Part shown: positions 39,001-49,616 of the stretch, piece by piece | Layout: every line of letters begins with the position of its first letter | Numbering within the stretch: the stretch's first letter is position 1 | NCBI GenBank assembly: GCA_010645155.1 | Contig: CM021314.1 | Location: 5,099,460 to 5,163,459 of the forward strand | Direction of reading: 5' to 3' | DNA length: 64,000 nt | Source of the DNA: Tigriopus japonicus | Taxonomy: Eukaryota > Arthropoda > Copepoda > Harpacticoida > Harpacticidae | Position numbers and translations under genes: made by a program | Notes under the pieces: model-generated | Seen by the model: only the letters and a program-made list of their open reading frames with translations | Databases searched by the model: none | What the model was told of the DNA's origin: nothing

Positions 39001-41921
39001 GGTTCTAAATGTGACAGGCACGAGAACAGACCTCGTTACTGAACGGAATCCTTCAAACCCAACCTGTAACTTGACTCTGTCAAAGTCAGAATGCAAGGAA
39101 GAGCTAGTTTCAAGATCATCCGTTTGAGTTAGAAATAGCAATGAAAGATTGGCAGAAGCTTTAAGATGCAGAAAACTCAACCTTTGTATATGCTTGTCCT
39201 CTGAAAGTCCCCTCAAGGCTACGCAAAATTTATCCTCAAATTGTATCTTTTCTCCTACAAGCAGTATGGAAATGGCCGCGACGCGTCGAAATGGTAGGAA
39301 CGCTTTTAATCAAAAGAATATCGGTTTCAAGAATGATTAAATTACTTTTGGGGAATTCGTTCTTCTCGGTGAAGCTCAAGTTTGCTCGTTGGATGAATGA
39401 AGAAATCCAGGTTTTCAGGCCCTCGGTTCTTGGAAATAACCACATCATTTTCGACATTCATTGACGCTTGTTCTGGAGCAAGTCTGCTTGAAAAGTACCA
39501 GGGGTACTTTTGCATTGAGCAAGCAAACTTTTTTTTCATAGGCCCATGCAAGATTTGTGAGGGGGCGGATTTTGACGTGTCAGAATGGGGCACGCCCCTG
39601 GAAATGGAACTGTTGGGCTGGTTGCGAAATGTGAACATGATGTGAAGAATTGTAGAATTTAAAAATAAAAAATTGTAGAATTTCCTGACGATTTTTTATG
39701 ACTGATCAAACCACAAGGCATAATAAGACCTTGATATCTGAAGATAGATCGAAGTCTGATTAGGTCAAATCGTCATGAATTCAATGCATTTCTTCACTGA
39801 ACTATTTGTTCATTCAAAGTTTTCCCTAGCCTCGGGAATGTCTCTCATTAACCAATAATTATTTTCAAGGTGGGTTTTCACCAATTACAAACATGCCATG
39901 TCCAGAGTTGTGAAATGTGCGAGCGCACCCACTACTTGACGAATTCAGAGTCCAAATCTATCTTATTTTCCCATAACGAGTCAGATTTCGAGTTATAAAC
40001 CTCAACCGGAAGAACAAAACAGTAATTCCGTTACAGAAACGTAATTCAATTTTCCAACCTTGGCACAAAAGTTAGAAAGTTTTACCATAGAAGATACTTT
40101 TCAAGTTTTTCAACTCGGCTTCAAAGTAGACGCCGAAAAATCTCCATATCTTTGGACCCACCAGTTTGGCTAAATGTCATGTTTTTACTAGTTTTCTTAG
40201 GCAACTCTGACATGTACATCCAGCTCTTGCTTGGTTTTATTTTCGTTCAAAAGAGCCTTTGGGGGCGACCGTTTTGAGCGGTGCCCAAATATTCAGTGTG
40301 GGGTAGGTACATGTTGGATATGATGAATAGACGGACGAACGGAGAAAATGACACAATGGGAAATATGAGAGGAGAATTCTCGGGAACAGGTGCGTCCAAT
40401 AGGCTCGACTCATCTCACTGACATATTCTCTGCATTTGGCAAGGTTTCTTTGACTGCAATTCTCGTAACATGTTTTTGATTGGGTGGACATTTTGGCCAC
40501 CAAGAAGGGATTCTGAAGACTAAGCCACAGGATTCTTCGCACACGTCGAAATGAGCGGAATCGGAGGGCAAAAATTCGAACAGAATTCAAGCAGTGTGCG
40601 TAACGTGATGGACGTGGAGAAACTTAAAGAATGAGCTTTGACTCGATGGATGCAAGGCAATGGGGTTTCATTGAAAATGCGCTTGTCACGACATAACTAA
40701 CTGTGAAGGGGAGGAAACGTGTCGAAATATTTTAATTAGGCAATACTTCGGTTTTTTAGTCCGTCCCAAGAACGTCCAAGTTTCAAAGCATCTCAGACCT
40801 TGAGGAGGCCCAACCATTGGTCGAATTCTTTCCTAAGCTAACAAATTGACATATTTGCATTTGGGAATTCAACCAGGATAAGATAAATGGTCTCGAATTT
40901 TCGATCGCTGCACTTCATGCACTGAACAAACAACTTACCTCATTGTGTAGATATTCCTGGGAACGGGTCCGTTTCCGACGCTCTTCATCAATTTGAGCCG
41001 AACTCGATAATTCCGGCGGAGGAGGGCCGTACAACCTGCGGGAATAGGGCCCTTCGTCCAAGAACTTCTCCAAGGCGGATTTTGATCGGCTAGATTTGGT
41101 GGCCACCACGCCCAGTAGCAATTTGCTCTTGAGCCCGTGGGCTCCACTCACACCACGCCCAGATGAACCGTGACCCGAGTTCTTTCGAGGGGCTTTTCGA
41201 TCACTCTCACCGGAACCGGAACCTGGGGATTCAAACGATTGCTTACTTCGCAATCTATCACTTTCGAATTCATTTTCGATGTTGTCCAGCAGCTGTTGCC
41301 TTGACGCGGATTTAGCTCTGGGTTGTCCTCGAAAGCTCTGCTTTTCTCGCTTGTTTCTCTGTAGCGTGTCCAACTGATCTGTGCTCACGGAAATCCGGCG
41401 ATCCAAGGTCTCCATAGGACTCACTTTTAACAAATTCTGATTTGAGCACAATCCGGTTACGGACTTTCGTTCCGGCGCATTTCGCCTCACTCTGTCTGGG
41501 TCCATTAAATCTGGTCGCTCCTCCTCATCTTCATCGTTATCGAACTCGTCGTCAGAAATGGCATCCCAATCCTCGGAATAAGCTCGAGGTCGGTAATTTC
41601 TCATTCTCTGCAGGTTCCTCTGGTTTTCCATTTCCCAATTGTCTTCAAAATTGCCCCCTGAGAGTCGATGATATCGTTTAGGGATTTGAACGGGAGTTGT
41701 AAAGGTAGGAGTGACCTCTTCGCCATTGCAACGTCGTCGCAAACGAACTGAAGCAGCATTGGTGCGATGTCGAATGAAAAGGCCATTCCCGGGACCACTC
41801 GTTTCCCGTTCGTTGGCTTGAGCTTGGATCTGAACCGTGTTATTAGAGGCCCGTGGAATGCCCATGGGTCTGGATTTAGTCGCAGGGACTGGTCCTTGCT
41901 GAGGCGACATCGTCAAAAGTT
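11811..41921 (-). CDS. PH-domain protein gene, seven predicted coding exons over 30 kb
   Basis: Exons in transcription order: 41921-40939 (ATG at 41910), 19938-19561, 17740-17603, 17407-17296, 15397-14822, 12961-12710, 12052-11811 (stop TAA at 11811-11813). Every junction has AG acceptor and GT donor on the minus strand, and the phases chain without a break (0, 0, 0, 1, 1, 1), giving about 889 residues. Order of regions: Ser/Arg-rich and acidic N-terminus, acidic plus His/Gln-rich segment, PH domain, basic segment with DCKRKRKFW, then a long Ser/Thr/Asn-rich tail. PH domains usually bind phosphoinositides or protein partners at membranes, so a cortical adaptor role is inference. I did not recognise the family. 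The link between exon 1 and the PH exon across a 21-kb intron rests only on phase; further exons, or two separate genes, remain possible. The exon before the ATG (an acceptor at 41922-41923) was not found. Confidence 0.65.
12710..12961 (-). CDS. Penultimate exon of the PH-domain gene
   Basis: Acceptor TTTCTGCAG before 12961 and donor ACGA/GTGAGT at 12710/12709. Phase 1 in and out. Encodes VNELILKEQLVGED and a Ser/Thr-rich stretch with SPRSTMQIVASL and DDSGHDSGHNS. A stop would follow directly if the intron were retained. Confidence 0.68.
12962..14821. other. Intron of the PH-domain gene
   Basis: 1,860 bp between predicted coding exons, AT-rich. No second gene, RNA or repeat was recognised. 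The other introns of this gene outside the 21-kb one are 12053-12709, 15398-17295, 17408-17602 and 17741-19560, likewise without recognised content. Confidence 0.5.
14822..15397 (-). CDS. Serine/asparagine-rich exon of the PH-domain gene
   Basis: Acceptor CTTCATTCCAG before 15397, donor C/GTAAGT at 14822/14821; enters and leaves in phase 1. About 191 codons of low-complexity, Ser/Asn/Gln/Pro-rich sequence (for example MDSSSSGFSSAHSGTT and PPLQPPRGINRML). No domain recognised; probably disordered with phosphorylation and SH3-type proline motifs. Confidence 0.75.
17296..17407 (-). CDS. Basic segment exon of the PH-domain gene
   Basis: Acceptor CTTCTTTCAG before 17407, donor GAG/GTACAG at 17296/17295; 112 bp, entered in phase 0 and left in phase 1. 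The 37 codons carry DCKRKRKFWVESSRQ and GIEQWLLSRQKV, a basic helical-looking segment right behind the PH domain. The other frames in this interval have no matching splice context. Confidence 0.7.
17603..17740 (-). CDS. PH-domain exon, second half
   Basis: Acceptor CTCGTTTTAG before 17740; donor CAG/GTGAGT at 17603/17602; exactly 46 codons in phase 0. It contains the PH strands DSVDLLDKRGYLTICISL and KIYLRRPEG and the C-terminal helix with its conserved Trp (KEWYTTLQ). Directly continues the fold begun in the 19561-19938 exon; the 1,820-bp intron splits the domain. Confidence 0.88.
19561..19938 (-). CDS. PH-domain exon, first half, with acidic and His/Gln tracts
   Basis: The exon starts after TTTCATTTCAG and ends AAG/GTATGT. 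It codes 126 residues in phase 0. First an acidic stretch (NQDDEDEGEGREQEDELEEH), then a long run of His and Gln written by CAT/CAA/CAG repeats, then the first half of a PH domain: KKGLLWQQRDKLFSRW, KERYFILTKDYFHCFKKG and EMGGFIFK. The W-K-E-R-Y-F-I-L strand pattern is the classic PH beta-1 to beta-3 signature. The CAG/CAA run (around 19740-19800 on the plus strand as TTG/CTG) is probably length-variable. Confidence 0.88.
28639..29962 (+). CDS. Ionotropic receptor (IR), divergent iGluR-family channel, two exons
   Basis: IRs are ligand-gated cation channels of the plasma membrane used in protostome chemosensation. Exons are 28639-29610 and 29687-29962, with a 76-bp GT-AG intron (CAG/GTGAGA, TTTTAG) and phase 0, giving 415 residues. 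Order: ligand-binding lobe S1 (1-120) ending RAKACDFSVP with Arg93 at the position that contacts the ligand carboxylate in iGluRs; first membrane helix (about 128-150); pore region (160-180); helix M3 (188-213) with YSYSGTLTALL in place of SYTANLAAFL; lobe S2 (220-375, including LPKVNAIVLRMIEAGL); last helix (about 378-400) after LAMDDLITSFEGLGWG. No amino-terminal domain, as in most IRs. The ATG at 28639 is the first in frame after a TAA at 28579; the protein then lacks a signal peptide, so an upstream exon is likely missing. AATAAA at 30138-30143 is a plausible poly-A signal. It sits antisense inside the PH gene's intron. Confidence 0.9.
38006..38027. repeat. Perfect 22-bp palindrome
   Basis: TTGGCGGTTTT followed by AAAACCGCCAA, two exact 11-base halves with no loop. 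It lies within the long intron. A GGCGG core with T/A tracts could be a protein-binding site or chance; no wider repeat was recognised around it. Confidence 0.6.
40939..41921 (-). CDS. Exon 1 of the PH-domain gene: disordered, acidic N-terminal region
   Basis: An acceptor (TTTTTCAG) precedes base 41921, and the likely start ATG lies 11 bases inside the exon at 41910; the frame is also open back through the acceptor, so an upstream coding exon cannot be excluded. The donor GAG/GTAAGT is at 40939/40938. It codes 324 residues without a globular domain I recognise: Arg-rich stretches, an acidic run (DDEFDNDEDEEERPD, about residues 135-149), a Ser/Gly-rich part, a SRSKSALEKFLDEGP segment and a proline run near GPPPPEL. 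The composition (Ser, Arg, Glu, Asp) suggests a phosphorylated, disordered region. The long clean frame and the splice sites make this a real exon; its membership in the PH gene is inferred from phase 0 at the donor. Confidence 0.75.
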
Positions 41922-44900
41922 CTGAAAAATGAGAGAACAACCAAATGTGAGGTGGTGAAGTTCCTGTTTTGAATTCTTGAAGAGTTGTTTCACAATGATG
42001 ATTGCCCCTTTTTGCGAGTTTCCAAGCCAGGTTTGAGGAAGAGGGCCATTATTATTACTGCCGTTCCTTTGTGCAATCGAGCCCTGAAAGCACATGAATC
42101 ACAGGTTGGACTCGCTAAAACTGTCTTGCGATTGTGTAGCTCCGGCCATCTGACCTGGACTGACTTTGAGCGTTTAAGTGCTACATGGAATGCCTGAACA
42201 AAACAATCAATGGACAAATTTGAAGGGCTCACACTAATGCTTTAATAGCTAGGTGCCCTGTACAACGCTTGTCGCTTCCTTCCGTTTTTTAGGCCGTTTC
42301 GTTCACATTCCCGATTGTTCTCGTTCTCGGGGGAAAGATGGAAGACGTTAGTTAAAAAGATCGAGGTATTTAGCTTCAGACAATCTTTCAAGAGCCTTCC
42401 CCAAAATCCAATAGAAGACCAAAACGATTCATGTTGAGAATTGCCTGATGTTTCTTCGATGACAGGTCCCTTGAAAAGTGATATGTCAATGAGCCTAGAG
42501 GTCAGCCTTGCTTTGACACACACATTCTTTCATACAAAGATTCGTACCAGATCCAGTGGTACAATCAGACCCTAATGATAGACCTTGAACATTTATCGAG
42601 AGTGTTCGACAAAGGTTTGAAAGGGCCGCTTGACATTAGATGCAAATCTGAAGTTGACAAAAGGGGTTGTACTGATATTATTGGAGGCAGATCAAGGTCT
42701 CAATACCTGAAAGGTGCTGTCCATTGTCTACTTCGTTGCCTTTTATTCATGGAAATCAGTCTCTTCCGATTAGAAGAGGCATGAGCAATGGCCATCCAAG
42801 AGCAGTCTGAACTACAGTATGTAGTACCTACAGTACTACAGTATGTACAACGGAGGACTTGGATGAAAAGCGGACCGATTGGTAGCAAATACCCCGGGAA
42901 TGGCTGAACAATAGTGGCAAGATGTGTTGTGCAATGTGATGGCGGGGTGGTAAGTGTCTTGTAGGTTGCTCTTAGATTTTCGATCCCAAAGAAGTACACT
43001 GACTTTTAATCGAGGTTGATTAGCAGGTTTCTTAAAGGTCGAACTCGTACCATTCTATTCTTTTCTCTTATAGTTAGGGGGTATGTAAAAAATCTTTGTT
43101 GAACAGGCTTGTCGAACAAGGTCCTGGGGTTTAAGCAAGGCAAAAACCGATTTGGTGTTTTTGCGAGCGATTAAATTACAAACCCATTCATGGCCATGCG
43201 TTCTTTTTGTACCCACTGAATGTGCCTCATTACTCACAGAACATCAGAGGAGCTCATTAATTGATGATTTATTTAGACTTTCCAGCCAAGTTCGACACTT
43301 TTGACAGGGCAATTTGCTAGTTTCGGCTTCAAGGTTTAGCATGTTGTAACTTATTTTCGTACTTGGAACAAATCGCCGCCAGTTTATGGCCCGCTCGAAG
43401 AATTCGCGTCCGTCAAGTGGGCTAACGATGACAGAACTAAATAGTTCAGGCTGTAAATCGTGATTTCACGCTAAATGAAAACAACATTAAAAACCGTAGT
43501 CTCTTGTCCACTTCCTTTTCAAAGATTTTATTTGTGATGTTTCAACAATAGACGAAAAGGAAAATCAACTCACGTGGACTTGAGAGTGAAATCAAAATAA
43601 GCCCTTCCAACAAAAATATACTAGAAAGTTCGAGATGCTGATCCAACATATCCCTCACGTATTTTTTCATGTTGAACTTTTTCTCCGTTGATTTGAGAGC
43701 TCAAAAAGTTTTATTTTACGTAACTGAAGCAATCCGACAGAAATTCCAATACAAACCTAGGTTCAGGTAGATATTTGCAGATGATGTTCTAAAGTAGAAA
43801 TTGATTGTTGTCAGGGATGAAAGACCTGCAAGGAAAGATCCCGATTGGAAATGTCCCTTGTGCCCTCGAGCATTTGAGGATTGGGATAATTTCGCATGAC
43901 GTGCTTCCCCCTCGTAGATAATGACAATTACAATTGGAAAATCGCAAAAGGTGCTGCAAATGTTAATGATCGCTGGTTACTCTAAATGTTTCTTCTAATG
44001 ACGGAGATGAGTTGTCAGACAGTTGCATAACGAATGTTTTTGGACAGTTGAGGGTGAATGGACTCGATGGCTTGGACTATCTCTCAGATGGAGCTAGTGT
44101 ACAAATGTACTAGTGTGCATGACATTTTGCCACGATTTGCCAAATCGTGAGACATCAAAAATGGGTTAGAAACACACGGCGAACCTCCAGGCTGTCTTGT
44201 TCGCTTCTTGATTTTGGCTACTGGTTGAATTCCATTGACATTTGATGCCTTGATCGAACATAACGAGATCGTATGGACGATAAATCTTTTGTTCTTTTTT
44301 AGAATTTCAAAGATCACCTGCTCAATTACCTTGTACCCAAGTGATGAAGAAATTTGGCAATTGCTAATGAATGCCTGTAGCCAAAAGCTTCCAAAATTGT
44401 CGTACTAAAATTTGAAAAAAATGTTCATTCCCGAGGAAGATCAATCTGAATCCAAATGTGCAAAGCATCCGTGGAAGTGGCTCAAGAGCCCAAGATATCT
44501 CCTCTCCACTAAGAAGAAGAATGTGGAAGAATGTCCTTGGCGTTGTCCTTTTTGAATGTTGTCTTATTCCTCCTAGATCTTTCCCAAATTCATGAGGAAC
44601 ATGTTGGTTCTCAAGATGCTGTTAATGCATAATTGCATCTAACAACGACTCCACCCCTAAGGAGCCAAAAGGTTTGCTCTTTCATAGAATATTGCTCCAT
44701 TGCCAACCAACAAAATCTTGGCAATCGGTGCTTCAAAACACAAGAGCACTTGGAAATGTTGGATCGACTTTACTAAATCCAATCGTTTTGGATACATAAT
44801 ACTCCAACGCAAACAACCCTGGCGAGAATTAGTAAGGTCAATTCGTTTCTAGTTCATCCTTAAATCATCTTTCAGGGCAGGGGGTAAAAGCTAATTGATA

Positions 44901-47900
44901 TTCTAAGACATTGGGTGTTAAAATTTGTGCCAATATATCAATATATGAGATTGTTGAAAATTCATCTCGAAAGAATTAAAAATAATTTGTTTTTAATTTG
45001 TTGATGGGCAGTGTAGCGTTTTTTAAATGCAAAGGGCACAAGTTTGTTAATTGTCAATTCCTAGCATAAGGCTAATTAACCTAGGAAAAAATCACCAAAA
45101 ACGGAGTTGATTTAGTATCCGAGTAATGAGTTTGTACGGAGAAAAGTGAATCCATCTGAAAGCATCTCTATTTAAGAATGCTGATGAGATCAAAACATAT
45201 TTAAACGACCTTTTAGCCTTAAGATGTACGAGTGAATGTCAAACTAACTTGCAAGAGTGGTCCAATTTTGCCACGCAACTGACTTCCTCTTTTTATGCAT
45301 GTTCCTTCTCTTTTCAGTTTTGCATTGGCGAAATCTACTTTATTCTTGATTGCAAAAGGAAGCTTCAGAGAAATCTCACATGAGAGAGCGATTGTAACGA
45401 AATCATTTGCTTTATAAAAAGTACCTTCTTCTCTGTCAAAACTTTTCGGATCAATACTTGTTGAAAGTACATTTTTGACATTGAGTAATAGGCTCCATTA
45501 GAGTGGGAAAAAATCATTTTCCAATGTTTTGCTTCGATCCGTCGGGAAACCTCAAAGTCAATGCCAGGCTTTTATTTTTTATAAAGGTCTTTGTCTCGGG
45601 CTCTTTCTAAACTATGCATGCATTGAGCACATTATAGAATGCTACCCTTGAAATGATATCCTCTCAAATATTTCAAGAGGCAAATAAACTCTTTTCTTGG
45701 GGGTTACAAATTGCTGCTATCATCTTAAGTGTACCGCGTTTCAGCCTCATTTTTATCCTTAAAGAAGCTGACGATCTTCCAGATGATCGGGTGGCATGAT
45801 TATTTATAAACGTTTTAAAACAGAGCACCTCTTCGTGCCATGTTCAAGGTTAGTTCAGTCGTTGCCTTGTGTTTGTAGTGACTTTGCCAATTGGGGAAAA
45901 TAAGTCGGAAGGAGGAAAATTAATGGTTGCATCAATCGTGCATGTCTTGGGGACAAGTTGGGCCTGGTAATTAAATGTTTGGCTAAAACAGGGTTACGAT
46001 ACGAGTGGATCTTCCCTGAAGGCAAATAAAGACAAATAAACCATTTTGTTGTCATACTTTTTAATTGTTGTTCCTGCTTCAGGGCTGAATATTTTTCGTG
46101 AAGAAGTCAGCTGAATTAACCGTTCTTTTGTCATTTTTCTAACGTTAAAAGTGGCCAAATCACGGCAAACTTAAGGGCACTTGTTTGTTCCTTATAAGTG
46201 TCGCTCACACCTGAAAAACACTCAAAATAGTGTAAAAAATGTGAAACAATGCTAAAAGGGTACATGCCTAATGGCTTTTTGATTTTGGCATTGTTTCAAT
46301 TTTGGTCTGGAACCTTCTCCATAATCATAGGATTCGGATGCTCGTCATCTGGCAATTTAGAATGTATTCGAAGCCTGTAATAAGTATTTGTCTTCAAAAT
46401 TCTGGGCAATAAAATGCCAAGGGGATTCAACTAACGCAATAAAAATTATACCAAACGCCATTCCATCGTTATCCTTTCGAAGTGCTGCCCTCTTTCAATG
46501 GGAGTGCCCATCTGAAAAATGGTTTTTTGGGGAGAATTCTTGAGAGAACTGTAGATTCGGATAAACTGGCAATGAGTCTGATGCTCCCGCAACGCTCAAG
46601 AATTTACTGGGCTTGTCACAATACAAAAACCATTTGGATGTGCGGGGGATGAATGGGATGAGTCTTAGATGGATTTGAAGGATGTACATGTACATCTACG
46701 TTCGTACTGCTACGTCTCCTTGGTGGGGCTTTGATTAGTGTAGAAGGGAACCTCTGGCATTGCCAACTGTAAAGCACTCGTAATTTGGATCAACAATAGG
46801 GCACCGTGCAACCGGCTTAGAAGTCATTTCCTCTGCTATTCAGGGTAGTGTAGGAGGGAAAATGATGGTAGCACACTGATATGGATCATCTGAATGATAG
46901 AACAAAGGCAGTTCTTGGTAGTTTATGCAAGCTTTGAGCCAAACCATTTTGGCACCCAAAATCTGGCAAACCATCGGCGATTACGCTCTTATTATTCACA
47001 CACCTTTCTGGTACATGGAAACCGGAGGAGCAACAAGGGCAACCCGGCAATGACCTACTCGGAAGTTATCTTCATCACTGATAGATGGGGCCCAAAGTAC
47101 CCCCTCCAGAGTCCCAACAACCAAGTGTGGACATTAATAGCACTCGTAAGTTAGTCGTCAATGTTCAACTAGTTACAATCAGAAGGCCAGAGCACACAAC
47201 ATGGAAGTGGCTTTGGACAAGTTATCATCGCATGGGCCAATGTTGTCCGCAATTATTCTGGCTATCATATGAAATGATGCCGTAGCACTTGGTTGTTGGG
47301 GGGCATGTATGCAGAGACACAGAGTGAGAGGTACCGAGTATGGAGAGGGTCTTGTAGTACGAGATGGGGAAGACACCTTTTGCCCAGGCACGATCCAGAC
47401 CCCAGATACGCGGATTATTACACATTATTAGCCCAGATACGAAAACGAGGCAAGTCAATACCGATAAACCTTGATCAACAGAGAACTTGTCGCAGAGACG
47501 TGCAATTAAATACCTCTAGATCTTGTTCCCAAGAGTTGGGGATGATCTGGCACCCTGGTGGCGTGAGGTCGACGGTTCTTGGATGCAAAGTCAATTTAAT
47601 TGCAATTAACCTCAACCGCATCCCTTCGAGATCGAACCAACCAACCACAGTGACTTGACACCGTAACACACTCAGTTTTTTACTTCCCTTCCATACATCG
47701 ATTGCTACATCGCCCAAAGTAACCTTGAGTGATTGACGAGGACGGAATGTTTTAGATCTTGGAATTGATTTGTTGACACAATCAAGCTACCTGTGCGGGG
47801 ATGCAACAATATTTCTATCTTCGATTCACATAACTCCATATTTTGGCCACCGTCCAAAAAACTTTGCAAGACATAGTTTTAGGTTAGAAATGGAAATGGC

Positions 47901-48962
47901 CGAAATAGTTGCCTTCAGTGGTCACCCGATGAAGAAGAGGAATGTGACCAAGTGTAAAAACGAGAAGTCGAGGCGTGTAAACGATCTACGGATGAATAGA
48001 ACGCACATGTGGTTCAAGCTTACGTATGGTTGGTCACTCAATTGTGTTCGTGCAAAACCTTTGATCAGCCTGAATTGTCCTTGGGCCGAGATTACACCGA
48101 GATGATGGAGCCTTTTTTTCGAGTCACAGAAGCGCTAATGGGTAGTTACTCCCTATCACTAATTTGAACTTTAATCAACAACTCGTTGGCCATACCGGTT
48201 CCTTTCCTGTCGAGGGCTCAAAATTTGGATAAAAGTACAAGACATATAAATTGAACGTGTCTTTTTTATGGAGAAAATTGGAACCATTACTGCATAATTA
48301 CGATAATGAGGAGGCTGATGGTGATGTTGTGAACAAGAAGGAGAGGGAAAATCCAGCCGACGAATGAAAGGGGGGCTTTGGGGACTGGCGAGGCATCAAT
48401 CTTTTGATGCTATAAGTTATTAATTTTGCTTTCAAGGTTGTTATTCATTGTTGTGGGCACTTTCTTGTCTAATAAGCTCCTGATGCGGATGTGGGATGCT
48501 CAAATTGAAAAGACTCCGCACACCCATAAAATGATTGTGGCTCGAGATGCTGCAGTTTGAAGTACAGCACAGCGCGAACACGCAATAAAAAGGAAACACA
48601 GAAATGCAGACCGCAATGTACTTCCGACATCTTTTTTTGAGAATGAACAAATCACATTTTTAAAGCCGCCCAATCAAAAGAACTGATTTAAGAGACGGGC
48701 TCTCGTAAATAAAGCCGAGTGTTGAAATCGTTTCCAATCGGCTCTTTTTGGTTTTTGATTCGGCATACATTTTTCATGCCTAATCAAATATTTGAAGACT
48801 CATTTATGTGATGTATGTAAATGAAGCTGGAGTTTTTAGCTGTGTCAAAATTCAACTAGTGCTTAGCATCTTTGAGGTGGTCTTGTGGGTAGTTCATTCG
48901 TCTCCTGAAGGCCTAGAGCGTTTCAATGAATCCGGCTCCCTTCATCAATTCACTGAGCATGA

Positions 48963-49004
48963 ACTCACTCACTCACTCACTCACTCACTCACTCACTCAC
49001 TCAC
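48963..49004. repeat. (ACTC)n microsatellite
   Basis: About ten uninterrupted ACTC units. It falls in non-coding DNA and is expected to vary in length between individuals. Confidence 0.95.
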
Positions 49005-49593
49005 ACAAGCTCATTGATTGAATGTGTTCATATTTGGAGGCCGGTAGATAAAGGACGTGCATGCGAACATCATTGAGTATACTCAAATGTGACACTTTCA
49101 GATGAGGAGCACTGCCTCAGGCTCTCAACCGTTTTTACCAAACAAAAAGACAGGTCTAAACGGGCAGGCTTCGACAGATTCCCTTACTGGGAGCGAGCAC
49201 GGTTTTGGGTCTATATAACGTCATTTGGAATGTTTAAAAATGATTGGTTACAAATGCTCCGGGATGTTTTTGCCGGAGGAGAATCGTGCCCATCCAATAA
49301 CAGAATTGACCACCAAATACTTCTGACTTCTTGGGTCAAGTAGTTAAAACTGGAAATTGACTTGCTTCTAATATCTTCACATTATGCAATAGCAGAGACG
49401 GTGGGTTGGCGAGAGGTTGATGAGCTTGGATTAGATTCAGATTCTGATAAAGCTAAATGCCAGAGTGATCGTCGAATTAGACGGATCTGCTTCCAAATAG
49501 AATGTGAGGATATCAAGCTGAGTTGGCGTTAAGTTAATCCTCGATGAAACGAGAGTAATCGTTACCAGCAATGCAACTTTTAGAGACCAGAGA

Positions 49594-49616
49594 GCAAGCA
49601 AGCAAGCAAGCAAGCA
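49594..49616. repeat. (GCAA)n microsatellite
   Basis: Between five and six uninterrupted GCAA units in non-coding DNA. Confidence 0.9.

Larger units (their letters stand above)
19939..40938. other. 21-kb intron of the PH-domain gene
   Basis: Bounded by the GTAAGT donor at 40938 and the TTTCATTTCAG acceptor ending at 19939. It holds one recognisable gene, the IR at 28639-29962 on the opposite strand. Elsewhere only scattered short frames occur (for example 24444-24881 minus, 145 codons) with no motif or splice support. A perfect 22-bp palindrome lies at 38006-38027, and simple triplet-rich stretches near 23025-23053 and 36490-36540. Large first introns often hold regulatory elements; none can be named from sequence alone. 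Confidence 0.5.

Noticed and set aside
40237..40590. 117-codon minus-strand frame near exon 1 of the PH-domain gene
   Set aside because: Irregular composition, no motif, no fitting splice sites in phase 0.
47770..48105. 111-codon plus-strand frame in the gene-poor region
   Set aside because: No motif, irregular composition and no neighbouring exon; treated as chance.
48963..49616. CRISPR-like array from the short tandem repeats
   Set aside because: The repeats are plain 4-bp microsatellites without spacers, and the genome is eukaryotic.
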